Shown: positions 56,829 to 64,000, numbered from the stretch's first letter. The stretch is 64,000 nucleotides of DNA from DASYQD01 sp036005845 (GCA_036005845.1 DASYQD010000127.1:90973-154972), one strand, 5' to 3'. A program made the numbers and translations. Notes: generated by a model from the letters alone, not told the origin.

Positions 56829-58727
56829 ATGCAGTCTTTGACCGCGAGCCGTGGTCGCGGCGCGGATGCTAGCCTGATCCCCGCCATCGCCAAGCTCGTA
56901 GCTCCCGCACGCCGCTCGCCGCTGCCGGTCCTGCCGGCGGAGCCGTGCGTTCACCCGTCGCTGTTGACCGCCGGCGGTTCGTCTCCCGGCAAGGCACTGC
57001 ACATCCGCGCCTCGAAGATGGGCAAGCGCCGCGCCGCGGTGCTCATCGGCGTGCACCTGCTCTTCCTCGGCCACCTCGCGCATTGGCTGACGCACGGCAA
57101 GACGCTGGGACCGGTCGAGCCCTCCGAAGGGATGCAGCTCGGCCAGCAGTCGATCGTCAACGCCGGCCTCGTCTTCTTCGCGCTCGCCATCCTCTCGACG
57201 GCGCTCTTCGGCCGCTTCTTCTGCGGCTGGGGCTGCCACATCGTGGCGCTGCAGGACCTCTCGCGCTGGGCGCTCGAGAAGGTCGGCATCCGCCCAAAGC
57301 CGCTGCGCTCGCGCTGGCTCGCCCTCGTGCCGGCGGCGGCCTTCTTCTACATGTTCCTGTGGCCGGCGACCTATCGCATCGCCACCGGCCTCGGCTTCCC
57401 GAAGCTCACCACGCAGCTCGCCACCACAAACCTGTGGGCGACCTTCCCGGGCGCCATCGTCGGCGGGCTCACCTTCATCGTCTGCGGCTTCTTCTGCGTC
57501 TACCTGCTCGGCGCCAAAGGGTTCTGCACCTATGCCTGTCCCTACGGCGCGGTGTTCGGCGCCATGGACCGGATAGCGCCCGGCCGCATCCGCGTCACCG
57601 ACGCGTGCAGCGGCTGCGGCCACTGCACCGCGGTCTGTACCTCCAACGTGCGCGTGCACGAAGAGGTGAAGAGCCACGGCATGGTGATCGACGCCGGCTG
57701 CATGCGGTGCATGGACTGCGTGTCGGTCTGCCCCAACGACGCGCTCTACTTCGGCTTCGGGCGGCCGTCACTCGGCGCGGCACCGCGGGCCGAGGTGGCG
57801 CCGCGCAAGCGCGAGCTCGGCTGGGGCGACGAGCTGATCCTCGCCGGTACCTTCGCGCTCGCGTTCTTCGCGGTGCGCGGGCTCTACGGGGCGTTCCCGT
57901 TTCTCTACTCGCTGGGGATAGCGGCGGTGCTCGCCTTCGTCGCCTGGACGGTGCGCCGCTTCGCGCGCGACGCCAACGTCGCGCTGCGCGGCCTGCAGCT
58001 CCGCCGCGCCGGCAGGCTGCAGCCCGGCGGCTACGCGTTCGTCGCCATCGCGGCCGTGCTCGCCGCCGGCTGGACGCACTGCGCCGCCGTGCAGACCGCG
58101 CTGCAGATCGGCGAATGGCGCTATGCCCGGCTCGAGGGCGCCCGCGCGGCGGCTTTCGCCGGTGCGCCGTCGGTGTCCGACGTGGAACGCGAAACCGGCA
58201 AAGCAGCGCTGCGCTGGCTCGGCCGCGCCCGCCGCTGGGGCGCGCTGCCACAGCCGCAGCTCGACCTACCCATCGCCTGGGCCGCCTACTTCGCCGGCGA
58301 CGAGGATGCGCTCGCGGCAAGCGCGCGGGGTCTCGCGTCGGCGGGCGGCAACGCCGGTACCGCATGGTCCCTGCTGGGACGCAGCGCCGAGCGCCGCGGC
58401 GCCGCGCCGGCAGCGATCGCCGCCTACCGCAACGCCATCGCCGCCGCGCCGGACGACGCGCGCAGCTACCTTGCGTTGGGTCTGCTATTCGCGAACAGCG
58501 GCGACCTGGCCGGCGCCGGCGACGCCTTCGCCACCGGCCTCCAACACGCGCCGCGCAACGCCGACCTCGCCTACAACCTCGGCGTCGTCGAGGCGATGCG
58601 CGGCAACATCGAAGGCGCCATCGCACGATTCCGCCAGACCCTCGCTATCGCCCCCGGCCACGTCGAGGCACGCGAGAACCTCGCCGCCGCCCTCGCCGAG
58701 CTCCAGCGGACAGGCGCCGCTCACTGA
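56829..58727 (+). CDS. Membrane polyferredoxin (NapH/CcoG-like) fused to TPR repeats
   Basis: A protein of about 632 residues. Membrane helices carry F-F-C-G-W-G-C-H near residue 130 and C-T-Y-A-C-P-Y-G near 235, as in NapH/NosR/CcoG. Two 4Fe-4S motifs follow (C-S-G-C-G-H-C-T-A-V-C and C-M-R-C-M-D-C-V-S-V-C-P). A further membrane pair comes next, and residues from about 425 to the end hold TPR units. It probably moves electrons across the membrane. The start is uncertain: ATG 56829 is used, but TAGCCT at 56870-56875 suggests a later one. Confidence 0.8.
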   Translation: MQSLTASRGRGADASLIPAIAKLVAPARRSPLPVLPAEPCVHPSLLTAGGSSPGKALHIRASKMGKRRAAVLIGVHLLFLGHLAHWLTHGKTLGPVEPSEGMQLGQQSIVNAGLVFFALAILSTALFGRFFCGWGCHIVALQDLSRWALEKVGIRPKPLRSRWLALVPAAAFFYMFLWPATYRIATGLGFPKLTTQLATTNLWATFPGAIVGGLTFIVCGFFCVYLLGAKGFCTYACPYGAVFGAMDRIAPGRIRVTDACSGCGHCTAVCTSNVRVHEEVKSHGMVIDAGCMRCMDCVSVCPNDALYFGFGRPSLGAAPRAEVAPRKRELGWGDELILAGTFALAFFAVRGLYGAFPFLYSLGIAAVLAFVAWTVRRFARDANVALRGLQLRRAGRLQPGGYAFVAIAAVLAAGWTHCAAVQTALQIGEWRYARLEGARAAAFAGAPSVSDVERETGKAALRWLGRARRWGALPQPQLDLPIAWAAYFAGDEDALAASARGLASAGGNAGTAWSLLGRSAERRGAAPAAIAAYRNAIAAAPDDARSYLALGLLFANSGDLAGAGDAFATGLQHAPRNADLAYNLGVVEAMRGNIEGAIARFRQTLAIAPGHVEARENLAAALAELQRTGAAH

Positions 58728-58756
58728 GGGGATTCCACCCGAGTCTGGATCGAATC

Positions 58757-59455
58757 CTAGCTGGGGGCCGGAGGCGGGCTCGGGGTCGGCTTGTATTCCC
58801 ACACCGCCGACGTCCCCGACGGGAAAGCATAGAGAGTGATCTTCACGTACTTCGCGCCGGGCCTGACGACGCCCTCGTAGACGCCGACCGGATTGCCGTG
58901 GTCGGCCTGCTTGTTGCTCGGGCTGACGTCGACGTCGCCCCACAGCTCGACATTGCCCGCGAAGGGGATGCCGTCTCCCGCGTCCGACGGAGTCGCCTGC
59001 ATCTCCCCGGTCACCTTGATCGCAATGGTCTGCCCGGGGGTCAGGGTCGTCGGAACGCCGTCGTAATACCAGTGAATGACCACCCGCTTCTTCTCGTGGA
59101 AGATCTCCTGCTGCCAGACGGCGTCGGTGCCGCTGTAACTCCACGACCTGTACCCACCGACGTTCTGGTCGCGACCGTTCGGGGTCACCGCGGCGACGCC
59201 GACGAGCGTGGGCGTTTCCGGAGTCGAGTCGCTGGTCGTGGCGGTCGGACCCGCGGTCATCTCGGTGGCTGTGGCGGTCGAGTCCGTGGCCATGTCGGTC
59301 TGCGTCTGGTCAGCCGACGCCCCAACGCCGTCAGAGGTTTCGACGGCGACTGCGGGAGTTTCCTCTTCCTCCGCCTCTTCCTTCCTGCAGCCAATCGCGA
59401 CCGCCGCGACGATGAGCACCGAGCTCAGCAAGAGCGCCAGCTTGGGTCGAGCCAT
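58757..59455 (-). CDS. Hypothetical lipoprotein
   Basis: A 232-residue protein with a lipobox A-I-G-C near residue 20-23, a Glu-rich then Thr/Ala-rich linker up to about residue 80 and a beta-rich domain with E-I-F-H-E-K-K-R-V-V-I-H-W-Y-Y and a P-T-P-S-P-P-P tail. I do not recognise the family. Its Thr/Ala linker suggests a domain held away from the membrane. It is the last clearly chromosomal gene before the composition change to the cassette array. Confidence 0.6.
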   Translation of the reverse strand: MARPKLALLLSSVLIVAAVAIGCRKEEAEEEETPAVAVETSDGVGASADQTQTDMATDSTATATEMTAGPTATTSDSTPETPTLVGVAAVTPNGRDQNVGGYRSWSYSGTDAVWQQEIFHEKKRVVIHWYYDGVPTTLTPGQTIAIKVTGEMQATPSDAGDGIPFAGNVELWGDVDVSPSNKQADHGNPVGVYEGVVRPGAKYVKITLYAFPSGTSAVWEYKPTPSPPPAPS

Positions 59456-59522
59456 GATCTCCCTTCCTGTGGATCCCGGACGCCGGCGAGCCCTCGCCCG
59501 CGTCCTCGCGCTTGCGCCCGAA

Positions 59523-59560
59523 GGACGCCGATTCTCGCCTACAACTTCGGCGTCGTCGAG
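59523..59560 (+). pseudogene. Decayed TPR-coding fragment at the array boundary
   Basis: The bases 59534-59560 match 58566-58592 in the TPR part of the polyferredoxin gene at 26 of 27 positions. Translated, the fragment reads L-A-Y-N-F-G-V-V-E, against L-A-Y-N-L-G-V-V-E in the intact gene, but the frame is broken upstream. It is joined directly to the degenerate attC. Confidence 0.5.
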
Positions 59561-59590
59561 TTCAGCGTTGCCGTCCGCTGCAACGAAGGG
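59558..59590 (-). other. Degenerate attC remnant at the distal end of the cassette array
   Basis: Contains the arms GAGTTCAGCG and CCGCTGCAACGAAGG seen in the other attC sites. The outer GCCTAAC and GTTAGGC boxes are lost. It marks the likely left limit of the integron array. Confidence 0.55.
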
Positions 59591-59684
59591 AAGGGATTGC
59601 GCCGTTCAACCGGCCGGCCAGAGAGCTTGATCTCTGAACTCCTGAAATCCGGTCCACCCTTCGGCCGACGGATTCTGAAGATCG

Positions 59685-59999
59685 ATGAACTCGGCAGTCG
59701 AGGTGTCAAGCGCGACCCATTCGTTCTTCGATGGCCCGGTCCGCCATTTCACCCTTCACGTGCGCGGCGGCGGAGACCCGATCACTCCCGTAGTCCTCAA
59801 TACCCTTGCCACTTCAAAAACCCGGTTGGTGAGTAACGGCGGCTGCTTCCACTTCAAAAAGCAAGTCGTCTTCCTCAGCCAGGCTCTCAAACAGGAATGG
59901 ATCGGCCTCGAGGAGATTGACGACGGCCTCTGGTCGGTACACTTCTGCGACGTGGTCTTGGCTCGTCTTGACGAGCGGAGCTTCACCCTGCAAACCTGA
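59685..59999 (+). pseudogene. C-terminal remnant of an IS481-type transposase
   Basis: About the last 65 of its 104 residues read F-H-F-K-K-Q-V-V-F-L-S-Q-A-L then I-G-L-E-E-I-D-D-G-L-W-S-V and L-L/A-R-L-D-E-R. This is the C-terminal pattern of IS481-family transposases (rve-type). The DDE catalytic core and the N-terminus are missing. The stop is at 59997-59999, and the element's end repeats follow within 10 bases. It appears to be a 3' fragment left after deletion. Confidence 0.7.
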
Positions 60000-60005
60000 G
60001 CGCGA

Positions 60006-60045
60006 CTGTTACCCATGTCCCCGGTTTACTTTGTTACCGATGTCC
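60006..60045. mobile_element. IS481-like element end
   Basis: Two copies of TGTTACC-C/G-ATGTCCC (60006-60020 and 60031-60045) lie just after the transposase tail. This resembles the terminal repeats of IS481-type elements; the other end of the element was not found. Confidence 0.5.
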
Positions 60046-60090
60046 CAGGCTGCTCACCACACCAGAGGCCCGGAGGCCAAGTCTGCGCAG

Positions 60091-61308
60091 TCATGGACGT
60101 AAGCCCCCGGCTGTCTTAAGGAGTTCCTGGACATACGCTTCCGCGAAGAATGCGGCCGACGCCAGCTCGATGGTTGAGGCGCAGAAGTCGGTGTAGCTGA
60201 TTCTCCATTCTTGGAGGGCGGCACCTTTTGTCTTGATGCATACCACTTCGTCTGTCACCGGATCGTAGTGTGCCGAGTTGTGGCCAATGCCGTTGCGGAG
60301 GGTCGTGTCGAGTTGAGCCGCGAAGTGTTGAGTGGAGGTGTGACGACCAAGGTGTGCGCCCTTGTTAGCATTCTCCAGCTTCTCGAAGTCCCAGATTGAC
60401 ATCGCTCCCTTGTTGGTGGGCACATCTGGTGTGCCGCTTGTCCGGATGAGCTCCAGAGCTAGGCCGATGACCGATAGTCGAGCGAAAAGCTCGAAGGCGG
60501 CGAGGTAGAGCGGCTTGAGATCGTCGAACCGCTTGTCGCTTACCACCAGGTCTCCGAGCGAGGAAGGACGTTCTCGCCAGTATCGCAGTTGAAGGATGGG
60601 CATCCACGTCGGGTACTTCGCGATGAGCTCATCATGAAGGCCTGTAATCTGGCGCCAAAGGCTCAAGAGCCGGCCTGACGAGCGATAAGTATCCGCGAGT
60701 GAGCTCAGCGCGGTCGCGTGATTCCGTCTGGCGTCGGCGAACTGCTCGCCAGCCGCCTTCCAGATATCTCGACGATCGAAGGTGAACCATTGAACCGAGT
60801 ATTCGAAGCACTCGAACATCTGGCGGACCCGACCAAGGTAGCTCGCCTCAAGCTCTTCATCGAGGACTGCGAGGATCTCGGGCGCGAGGAGATCCCACTG
60901 CTCGCGCTCGAAGTGGACGACGGCTCGATCAATGGCCGACCAGAGACCTCGAGTCTTTAGGCGGAGCAACTCGTGTTGGCGAAAGACTTGGTAGTCCTGG
61001 AAGTAGTGAACTGAGGCCACGAATGGGGACATCCCGTCCATCTGGAATGCCTTGCGGGAGGCGAGTACTTCGCAGTGAAAGGTCACGAAGTAGGGAGTCT
61101 CTGTCTTGGGGTCGATCCAAGCCGCGTTCACCGGGTCGTCAAAGGCGACCTTTGCCTCCGTCTGGTCGAGCCGCATGACGCACGTAATGGGTATCCCGCA
61201 CTTTGGGCAGGGGAACGCGTGAACCTGCTTAGTCCCGTGGCCTACGCCGAAGCGAGTCGTGATCGAGCTTCCACAGGACACGCAGCGCAGGCAATTGCGG
61301 CTAATCAA
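60091..61308 (-). CDS. Cassette 5 protein: zinc ribbon plus HEPN-like R-x4-H motif
   Basis: A 405-residue protein of unknown family. Cysteines C9, C12, C34 and C37 form a zinc-ribbon-like pair of C-x-x-C motifs. The middle is helical. Near the C-terminus R338-N-G-I-G-H343 matches the R-x4-H motif of HEPN RNases. G+C is clearly lower than in the chromosome. It is the last cassette in the array, between the attC at 61359-61405 (the site that precedes it) and the IS remnant. Defence or toxin activity is only a hypothesis. Confidence 0.6.
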   Translation of the reverse strand: MISRNCLRCVSCGSSITTRFGVGHGTKQVHAFPCPKCGIPITCVMRLDQTEAKVAFDDPVNAAWIDPKTETPYFVTFHCEVLASRKAFQMDGMSPFVASVHYFQDYQVFRQHELLRLKTRGLWSAIDRAVVHFEREQWDLLAPEILAVLDEELEASYLGRVRQMFECFEYSVQWFTFDRRDIWKAAGEQFADARRNHATALSSLADTYRSSGRLLSLWRQITGLHDELIAKYPTWMPILQLRYWRERPSSLGDLVVSDKRFDDLKPLYLAAFELFARLSVIGLALELIRTSGTPDVPTNKGAMSIWDFEKLENANKGAHLGRHTSTQHFAAQLDTTLRNGIGHNSAHYDPVTDEVVCIKTKGAALQEWRISYTDFCASTIELASAAFFAEAYVQELLKTAGGLRP

Positions 61309-61358
61309 GTGACCTCCGAGCCTGCCTCGCTAGCCAGCCACAGGCGTCGCAGGGCCGC

Positions 61359-61405
61359 CTCTAACGGAACTTGAGTTCAGCGTCCGCTGCAACGAAGGGT
61401 TAGGC
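61359..61405 (-). other. attC recombination site of cassette 4
   Basis: On the minus strand GCCTAAC (R'') at 61405-61399, CGTTGCAGCG, CGCTGAAC and GTTAGAG (R') at 61365-61359. The L'' arm has one extra G against the L' complement, the extrahelical base of attC sites. Confidence 0.85.
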
Positions 61406-61411
61406 GTCGGA

Positions 61412-61864
61412 TCACACAGGTTGTCGCCGCGACTTGGCGAGGACTCGTTGGTTGATCTGCACTCGCTTCGCCAGCTGCGCGTCGGTTAGACCGCGCTTGC
61501 GGATGGTGCCGATGTAGAACTTGTGCTCCCAATCATTGATCCATGATTGCGCGTATGCATGCTCCAGCGCTTCTGAAGTCATTGCCTTCTCGATGTCAAG
61601 ATGAGCTCTGCGCAGCCCAAGGAAGATGCGGTCCGACCGAATGCCAAGGAACCTCTTCACGCAGACGTTGCCGACCTCCGCAGTATGGCCCGTGCGAGTA
61701 TTGGTCAAGACGCAGATTTCCTTGATCGGGAAGTGGCCGCATGGGCAAGTCTGAGGGGCATCCTGCCAGAAGATGCCTTGCAGCCTCCACTCTTGCTTTG
61801 CCTGTGGCCAGGTGCTTCCACTACTGAGGAGCAGGAGAGCCTCTTCGAGCTTGTTCTGTGCCAA
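61412..61864 (-). CDS. Cassette 4 protein: Cys-rich, metal-binding-like, unknown
   Basis: A 150-residue protein with four cysteines (C40, C42, C51, C68) in C-P-C-G ... E-I-C-V-L and V-G-N-V-C-V-K-R-F. This looks like a small zinc-binding module; similar modules occur in phage and mobile-element proteins as far as I recall. A helical tail (residues 85-150) is basic. Its stop lies 6 bases from the R'' box of its attC, the usual compact cassette layout. Confidence 0.6.
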   Translation of the reverse strand: MAQNKLEEALLLLSSGSTWPQAKQEWRLQGIFWQDAPQTCPCGHFPIKEICVLTNTRTGHTAEVGNVCVKRFLGIRSDRIFLGLRRAHLDIEKAMTSEALEHAYAQSWINDWEHKFYIGTIRKRGLTDAQLAKRVQINQRVLAKSRRQPV

Positions 61865-61883
61865 AGGGGCTGTTCCGGCTGAC

Positions 61884-61931
61884 GCCTAACGGCAATGGAG
61901 TTCTGCGGTCCGCTGCAACGACGGGTTAGGC
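61884..61931 (-). other. attC recombination site of cassette 3
   Basis: GCCTAAC (R'') at 61931-61925 on the minus strand, CGTTGCAGCG, then CGCAGAACTCC and GTTAGGC (R') at 61890-61884. It is 48 bases long, with one base of variation in the L' arm. Confidence 0.85.
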
Positions 61932-61991
61932 GACAGGTCGCGATAGTTCAGGGGGGCAGTCGGTCACTCCCTGTTGGAACAGGGATTCAGG

Positions 61992-62312
61992 TCAGCGGCG
62001 CCTTGACATGGCGGCGAACGCCACGAAGCAGACAACGTAGGTAGCGATGGCTACGGCATACAACGTGTCGCCCTTGAACCATGGGCGACTGAGTAGAAAC
62101 GCCCAGGCTGAGCCGGCAAGAACAAGAGAGAACCAACCAAGCCCCGCCGGCACGACAGCCCACTTCCCGTTCTTCAGCCGGAAGGCTGAGTCGCCCGCCG
62201 ATAGCTGCTCGCTGCCATCTTCGTAGTGTCGGAGCGCGTAGCGTGGGATCGCCCAAGTCAGAAAAATAGCAACCACGAATGGCGGCCCGGCTAGCATGAA
62301 GATGACTCCCAT
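61992..62312 (-). CDS. Cassette 3 protein: small membrane protein
   Basis: A 106-residue protein with three hydrophobic stretches (about 5-22, 54-72, 83-101), a hydrophilic loop between the first two and a C-terminal R-R-R. No family is recognised. It is carried between attC sites at 61884-61931 and 62390-62428. Small membrane proteins are common in integron arrays; a role cannot be assigned. Confidence 0.55.
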   Translation of the reverse strand: MGVIFMLAGPPFVVAIFLTWAIPRYALRHYEDGSEQLSAGDSAFRLKNGKWAVVPAGLGWFSLVLAGSAWAFLLSRPWFKGDTLYAVAIATYVVCFVAFAAMSRRR

Positions 62313-62389
62313 ACCTAGTTTCCCCTGTTGTGAAGCGAGATGAGACGCCGGTGTGCTGATGGCGCGGGGAGATAGTGTAGCCCTCTGTC

Positions 62390-62428
62390 GCCTAACGGTA
62401 CTTGAGTTCAGCGTCCGCTGGGTTAGGC
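62390..62428 (-). other. Shortened attC site of cassette 2
   Basis: GCCTAAC (R'') at 62428-62422 and GTTAGGC (R') at 62396-62390 are intact, but the segment CTTCGTTG found in the other sites is missing, so the L'' arm is cut. Total length is only 39 bases. Recombination may be impaired. Confidence 0.75.
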
Positions 62429-62429
62429 G

Positions 62430-63143
62430 TCATGCCGTTGAGGGCCCAAGTGAGCCTTGGATCTCGGAGCAAAGCTCGACGCAAAGGGAAATGAGGTGAG
62501 GTCGCCACCGATCATGTAGTTCCAGAGGACCAAGCCAGGGCACCGCGGCTCCCGTGCTCACCACTGCCGCGGGTGTCGCGCCGGGTGTGGCAACCATTCG
62601 AATGGTGATTTCACTCCGCGGCGCGTCGTCTGGATACCCCGGTGAGTGTACCAACACAAGGGGCGTCGACCGGTGAACAGATGCGTCACGCCAACGAACG
62701 ACCTCGTCGCACAGGCTCCGGAAGCTCTTGAATTTCGTGAAGGAGGCTGATGACGTGGCCTGCAAAGTGTTCCAGAACCGCCCTCTGCTCATGTCCTGTT
62801 CGCGGTCAGTAAGGGCCAGCCTGTGGAGATCGGTGAGACAGATGGAGGCGGCATCGAAGAGAGACTTGCAGGCGCTGAAGAACCCCACCAAATAACTACT
62901 GATTATCGTGGCTGCCCAGAAGGGATCAGCGTGTGCATCTGCGTCGCGTATGAAAAGCGCGTAGAGATCAATGTCTCCCATCCTGCGGCAGATGTTCTCG
63001 GCGTGCTGGAGATACGGTGCACCGAGAATGCTCTCCATGTCGGGGACCAGCAGATCGTAGATCTCATCCAGAGCGATGAAGCAGTCCGGCACCGTTAGCT
63101 GCGCCGCGTGATAGGGCGTACGGTTGTAGAAGATGGTCTTCAT
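62430..63143 (-). CDS. Cassette 2 protein with HEPN-like R-x4-H motif
   Basis: A 237-residue protein of unknown family. R152-D-A-S-V-H157 fits the HEPN RNase motif R-x4-H and follows a helical segment (residues 75-150). A polar C-terminal half follows with no recognised domain. Its stop codon is 1 base from the R'' box of its attC, and its start 4 bases from the neighbouring R' box, a very compact cassette. RNase function is a hypothesis from a short motif. Confidence 0.55.
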   Translation of the reverse strand: MKTIFYNRTPYHAAQLTVPDCFIALDEIYDLLVPDMESILGAPYLQHAENICRRMGDIDLYALFIRDADAHADPFWAATIISSYLVGFFSACKSLFDAASICLTDLHRLALTDREQDMSRGRFWNTLQATSSASFTKFKSFRSLCDEVVRWRDASVHRSTPLVLVHSPGYPDDAPRSEITIRMVATPGATPAAVVSTGAAVPWLGPLELHDRWRPHLISLCVELCSEIQGSLGPSTA

Positions 63144-63146
63144 GAC

Positions 63147-63222
63147 GCCTAACGATATTGGAGTTCAGCGGCCGCACCCGGGCGAACGCCCGGTTGTCGT
63201 CCGCTGCAACGAAGGGTTAGGC
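63147..63222 (-). other. attC recombination site of cassette 1 with terminal hairpin
   Basis: GCCTAAC (R'') at 63222-63216, CGTTGCAGCG, then a 7-bp hairpin arm pair (CCGGGCG / CGCCCGG) as variable terminal structure, CGCTGAACTCC and GTTAGGC (R') at 63153-63147. It is 76 bases long, the longest attC in the window. Confidence 0.87.
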
Positions 63223-63238
63223 GTCACGCCACGACCTG

Positions 63239-63949
63239 CTATGAATTGGCCTGTCCAAACAGATCGCCGACGAGCCCGTGCCCAGCGAGAGCCTTCACCG
63301 TCCGCTCCCGGTGAAAAACGATGGCGCCACACAGTAGAGCCACTCCGATTCCCAACTCCCAGCGAAGTTGGTGCTCTCCGAGCTGATCGAGCAGATCGCG
63401 GTGCTCTAGAAGGTAATCGATAATCTGTTCTGGCGACGTGAAAATTGGCTTGCCCTCAAGTGGATGTGGAACGGTCAGAAGGTGATTGATCACATTGCGA
63501 GTCAACAGCTCTAGTGCAACCCGGTTGACACCGACGGGCACTCCCGGGCCGATATCGAATACTTGGCGGAGGGACTCTGTATGATCCTGGAGACGGAACG
63601 AGTCCGGGGAGTGTGCAACGGCGTTCCTAATCTCGCGCAGGCGGTGGATCGCCTTCCCAACCGCGGCAGGTACTAGTCGGGCGAGTACGGCGAGATTGAC
63701 TTTCGAGGATGAGGTCGAGAGTGGTCCGGGATAGTCGAGGAGACTCTTGAGAGTCTTGCGGCTCAGGTCCGGTGGTGCGAGTTCTTCGAAGAGGCGTCTG
63801 AGGCTATTGTCGACAAGCTGAGCTGCAATGAGGACAGCACCGCGGTCAGATTCGCCTACGAGCGCCTGCAGCGTCGGCCCGAAGAGCGCGACAACCTCAG
63901 GGTGACGGAGGAAATGTGCATCGTCCGACTCGGAATTGGTTCCAGGCAT
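63239..63949 (-). CDS. Cassette 1 protein: MltR-like, with HEPN-type R-N-x3-H motif
   Basis: A 236-residue protein resembling the MltR (mannitol repressor) fold: D-R-G-A-V-L-I-A-A-Q-L-V-D near 35-47, G-P-L-S-T-S-S-S-K near 75-83, then L-R-E-I-R-N-A-V-A-H (Arg108, His113). MltR-like proteins share the HEPN-type helical core, and the R-N-x3-H motif is conserved. A further 120 residues carry no recognised domain. It is the first cassette from the right edge of the window. Confidence 0.65.
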   Translation of the reverse strand: MPGTNSESDDAHFLRHPEVVALFGPTLQALVGESDRGAVLIAAQLVDNSLRRLFEELAPPDLSRKTLKSLLDYPGPLSTSSSKVNLAVLARLVPAAVGKAIHRLREIRNAVAHSPDSFRLQDHTESLRQVFDIGPGVPVGVNRVALELLTRNVINHLLTVPHPLEGKPIFTSPEQIIDYLLEHRDLLDQLGEHQLRWELGIGVALLCGAIVFHRERTVKALAGHGLVGDLFGQANS

Positions 63950-63965
63950 GGCTGTTGACCGTGAC

Positions 63966-64000
63966 GCCTAACGGTACTTGAGTTCAGCGGCGGCAACCGG
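63966..64000 (-). other. attC site cut by the window edge
   Basis: The R' box GTTAGGC (63972-63966, minus strand) and the L' arm GCTGAACTCAAGTACC are present, but the R'' side lies outside the window. It shows that at least one more cassette precedes. Confidence 0.7.

Larger units (their letters stand above)
59456..59684. other. Intergenic stretch, mostly composite remnants
   Basis: Besides the TPR fragment and degenerate attC, nothing further is recognised. The sequence changes composition here from high-G+C chromosome to cassette DNA. Confidence 0.4.

Noticed and set aside
59558..64000. CRISPR array, suggested by repeated GTTAGGC boxes
   Set aside because: Spacing is irregular and gene-sized, and the repeats are inverted-arm attC sites.
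59558..64000. Integron cassettes oriented on the plus strand
   Set aside because: The R boxes are symmetric, but the arm asymmetry (CGTTGCAGCG then CGCTGAAC) and all gene directions fit the minus strand.

Overview
The window is about 70 percent G+C over most of its length and is packed with short intergenic gaps and many 4-base stop/start overlaps. It encodes a diderm envelope (LpxH, an OmpA-like lipoprotein, an Mla-type lipid ABC system). It also has families common in Acidobacteriota: a GWxTD-domain lipoprotein, a VWFA-type secreted protein, a CRTAC1/ASPIC-UnbV protein and a Gld-type ABC auxiliary protein. I infer a soil or sediment acidobacterium, perhaps Thermoanaerobaculia-like. This rests on gene content only.

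Left part (1-18060): the end of a Gld-like ABC operon (GldG-like, DUF4340, CRTAC1, TlpA-like thioredoxin); an addiction-module pair whose ParE-like toxin needs a -1 frameshift; OmpA and VWFA proteins on the minus strand; a type II GAPDH-like enzyme, an esterase and RlmD; a selenoprotein W-type gene with an in-frame UGA and a SECIS-like hairpin; then folE, GWxTD, ketoacyl-ACP synthase III, a TPR protein, an MFS exporter and a ClpX-like ATPase.

Regulatory and envelope part (18060-41250): a two-component block (PAS/GAF histidine kinase, NtrC-type activator, receiver protein, EAL protein), with a consensus sigma-54 promoter in front of the receiver-EAL pair; a VTT membrane protein, a YggX-like protein and two nucleotide-sugar epimerase/decarboxylase genes; an mlaE-mlaF-mlaD operon; plsC, mrp, lpxH, an MBL hydrolase, aroA and a large sigma-54 activator; two oligopeptide permease genes with a free-methionine-sulfoxide reductase between them; and a tandem-HTH/AT-hook DNA-binding protein with its own promoter.

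Proteostasis part (41250-56680): thiL-lon-hsp20-nrdR, a PIN/UPF0175 pair, a PDZ protein, an MglA-like GTPase with a long tail, a DUF2520 protein, and the CIRCE-controlled hrcA-grpE-dnaK-dnaJ-prmA-rsmE cluster.

Right end (59550-64000): the composition changes abruptly to lower G+C. Five minus-strand genes are separated by attC recombination sites with GTTAGGC/GCCTAAC boxes and an extrahelical G in the L'' arm. This is the distal end of an integron gene-cassette array. Its integrase, if there is one, would lie beyond the right edge. Three of the five cassette proteins carry an R-x4-H motif as in HEPN-type RNases, so a phage-defence role is a testable guess. An IS481-type transposase tail and its end repeats sit at the distal edge.

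A recurring signal is a TA-N3-T hexamer ending 6-7 bases before the start codon of at least seven genes, which suggests leaderless transcription. No rRNA, tRNA or CRISPR array was seen.
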